A stretch of DNA of 6,253 nucleotides, taken from positions 1 to 6,253 of the forward strand of contig JBDSOT010000171.1 of assembly GCA_039914705.1 (NCBI GenBank), read 5' to 3'. Under the pieces are notes generated by a model. That model saw only the letters and a list, made by a program, of their open reading frames with translations, ran no database searches and was not told the origin of the DNA. The translations under genes and the position numbers were made by a program. Of the stretch, positions 5,990-6,253 are shown piece by piece. This DNA comes from JBDSTW01 sp039914705. Lineage in GTDB: Bacteria; Pseudomonadota; Gammaproteobacteria; SURF-13. The stretch's first letter is position 1; each line of letters begins with the position of its first letter.

Positions 5990-6016
5990 TTGGCAAAATT
6001 TTATTTGGCAAAATTT
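5990..6016 (-). repeat. 12-bp direct repeat across a stop codon, period 15 bp
   Basis: TTGGCAAAATTT occurs at 5990-6001 and 6005-6016. Read on the - strand, the first copy encodes the last residues NFAK of the holin-family protein just before TAA, and the second copy leads into the AAGGAG ribosome binding site of the DUF3618 gene. The copies are identical over 12 bp, consistent with a local tandem duplication. Confidence 0.8.
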
Positions 6017-6253
6017 GTGTCCCGTTTAACACTGCTGAGGGTCTTTTCCGGCAGCAAATTCTTGACATTCAGATCATTGCGGCCCTTCTGAAATACTAAA
6101 ACGCCAATGACAGCCACCACGATTGCGACGATAAGTGCGGCGAACCCCGGCGCTACTATTTCGCTAAGGCCATAGACTGCGGCATCCAGTAAAACCATAA
6201 AACTGCCCAGCAATACGACCACCGCAACGGCAAGATAAATCATGCCATCAGCC
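6001..6253 (-). CDS. Phage holin family (Phage_holin_3_6/YqjE-type) membrane protein, 5' end beyond window
   Basis: Eighty-three in-frame codons are visible, ending in TAA at 6001-6003. They encode two hydrophobic helices (roughly IYLAVAVVVLLGSFMVLL and FAALIVAIVVAVIGVLVF) separated by a short segment with LSEIVAPG, then a polar tail with NLLPEKTLSSVKRDTNFAK. The PEKT-x3-VKRD tail resembles the end of PF07332 proteins, which normally have about 110-140 residues with an amphipathic N-terminal region. An ATG exists at 6243, but it has no Shine-Dalgarno and the frame continues open to the window edge (Ala-Asp-Gly before it), so the real start is most likely outside and this is the C-terminal part. 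The name holin refers to sequence family; these chromosomal proteins are not known to lyse cells. It is the first visible gene of the operon with the DUF3618 gene 22 bp downstream. Confidence 0.7.
   Translation of the reverse strand, partial: ADGMIYLAVAVVVLLGSFMVLLDAAVYGLSEIVAPGFAALIVAIVVAVIGVLVFQKGRNDLNVKNLLPEKTLSSVKRDTNFAK

Noticed and set aside
6001..6253. Holin-family gene as evidence of a prophage
   Set aside because: No other phage gene is present, and this family beside DUF3618 is a common chromosomal arrangement in Proteobacteria.

Overview
The window reads as an ordinary chromosomal segment of a Gram-negative bacterium, most likely a proteobacterium and perhaps a betaproteobacterium. 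The grounds are a lipoprotein with an LAAC lipobox, a twin-arginine-exported hydrolase, a DUF4124 protein, and a DUF3618/phage-holin-family membrane pair of a kind common in Proteobacteria. The genus-level placement is a guess; no rRNA or other marker gene is present. No transposase, integrase, CRISPR array, tRNA or rRNA was found, and the whole window is densely coding.

Layout. Positions 1-68 hold a GC-rich hairpin and a promoter with a perfect TATAAT. Five genes then run on the + strand: a secreted DUF4124 protein (69-551), a lipoprotein of the PQQ-dependent sugar/sorbosone dehydrogenase family (611-1954), a Tat-exported dienelactone-hydrolase-family protein (2018-2917), an HI0933/YhiN-type flavoprotein (2943-4121), and an Ada-like fusion of an AraC-type DNA-binding region with an O6-alkylguanine methyltransferase (4240-5088). 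Two genes on the - strand converge on them: a DUF3618 two-segment membrane protein (5130-5978) and, upstream of it in the same operon, the C-terminal part of a phage-holin-3_6/YqjE-type membrane protein that runs off the right edge (6001-6253). A hairpin overlapping the stop codon of the methyltransferase gene sits in the 41-bp convergent gap.

How the genes may work together. The lipoprotein dehydrogenase and the Tat hydrolase are adjacent and are both predicted to act outside the cytoplasm. PQQ sugar dehydrogenases often yield lactones, and the hydrolase keeps a complete Cys-Asp-His triad, so an oxidation-then-hydrolysis pair in the periplasm is a reasonable but untested idea. The flavoprotein is close enough (25 bp) to be co-transcribed with the hydrolase, but nothing ties it to the same pathway. 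The methyltransferase is a DNA alkylation repair protein. The DUF3618/holin-family pair is a membrane or envelope-stress type operon of unknown biochemical role.

I see no convincing undescribed system. The more unusual small-scale items are three mutually complementary 7-8 nt segments at the convergent junction, two 15-bp-period tandem duplications (one inside the methyltransferase gene, one across the stop codon of the holin-family gene), and a 10-bp palindrome inside the first promoter.
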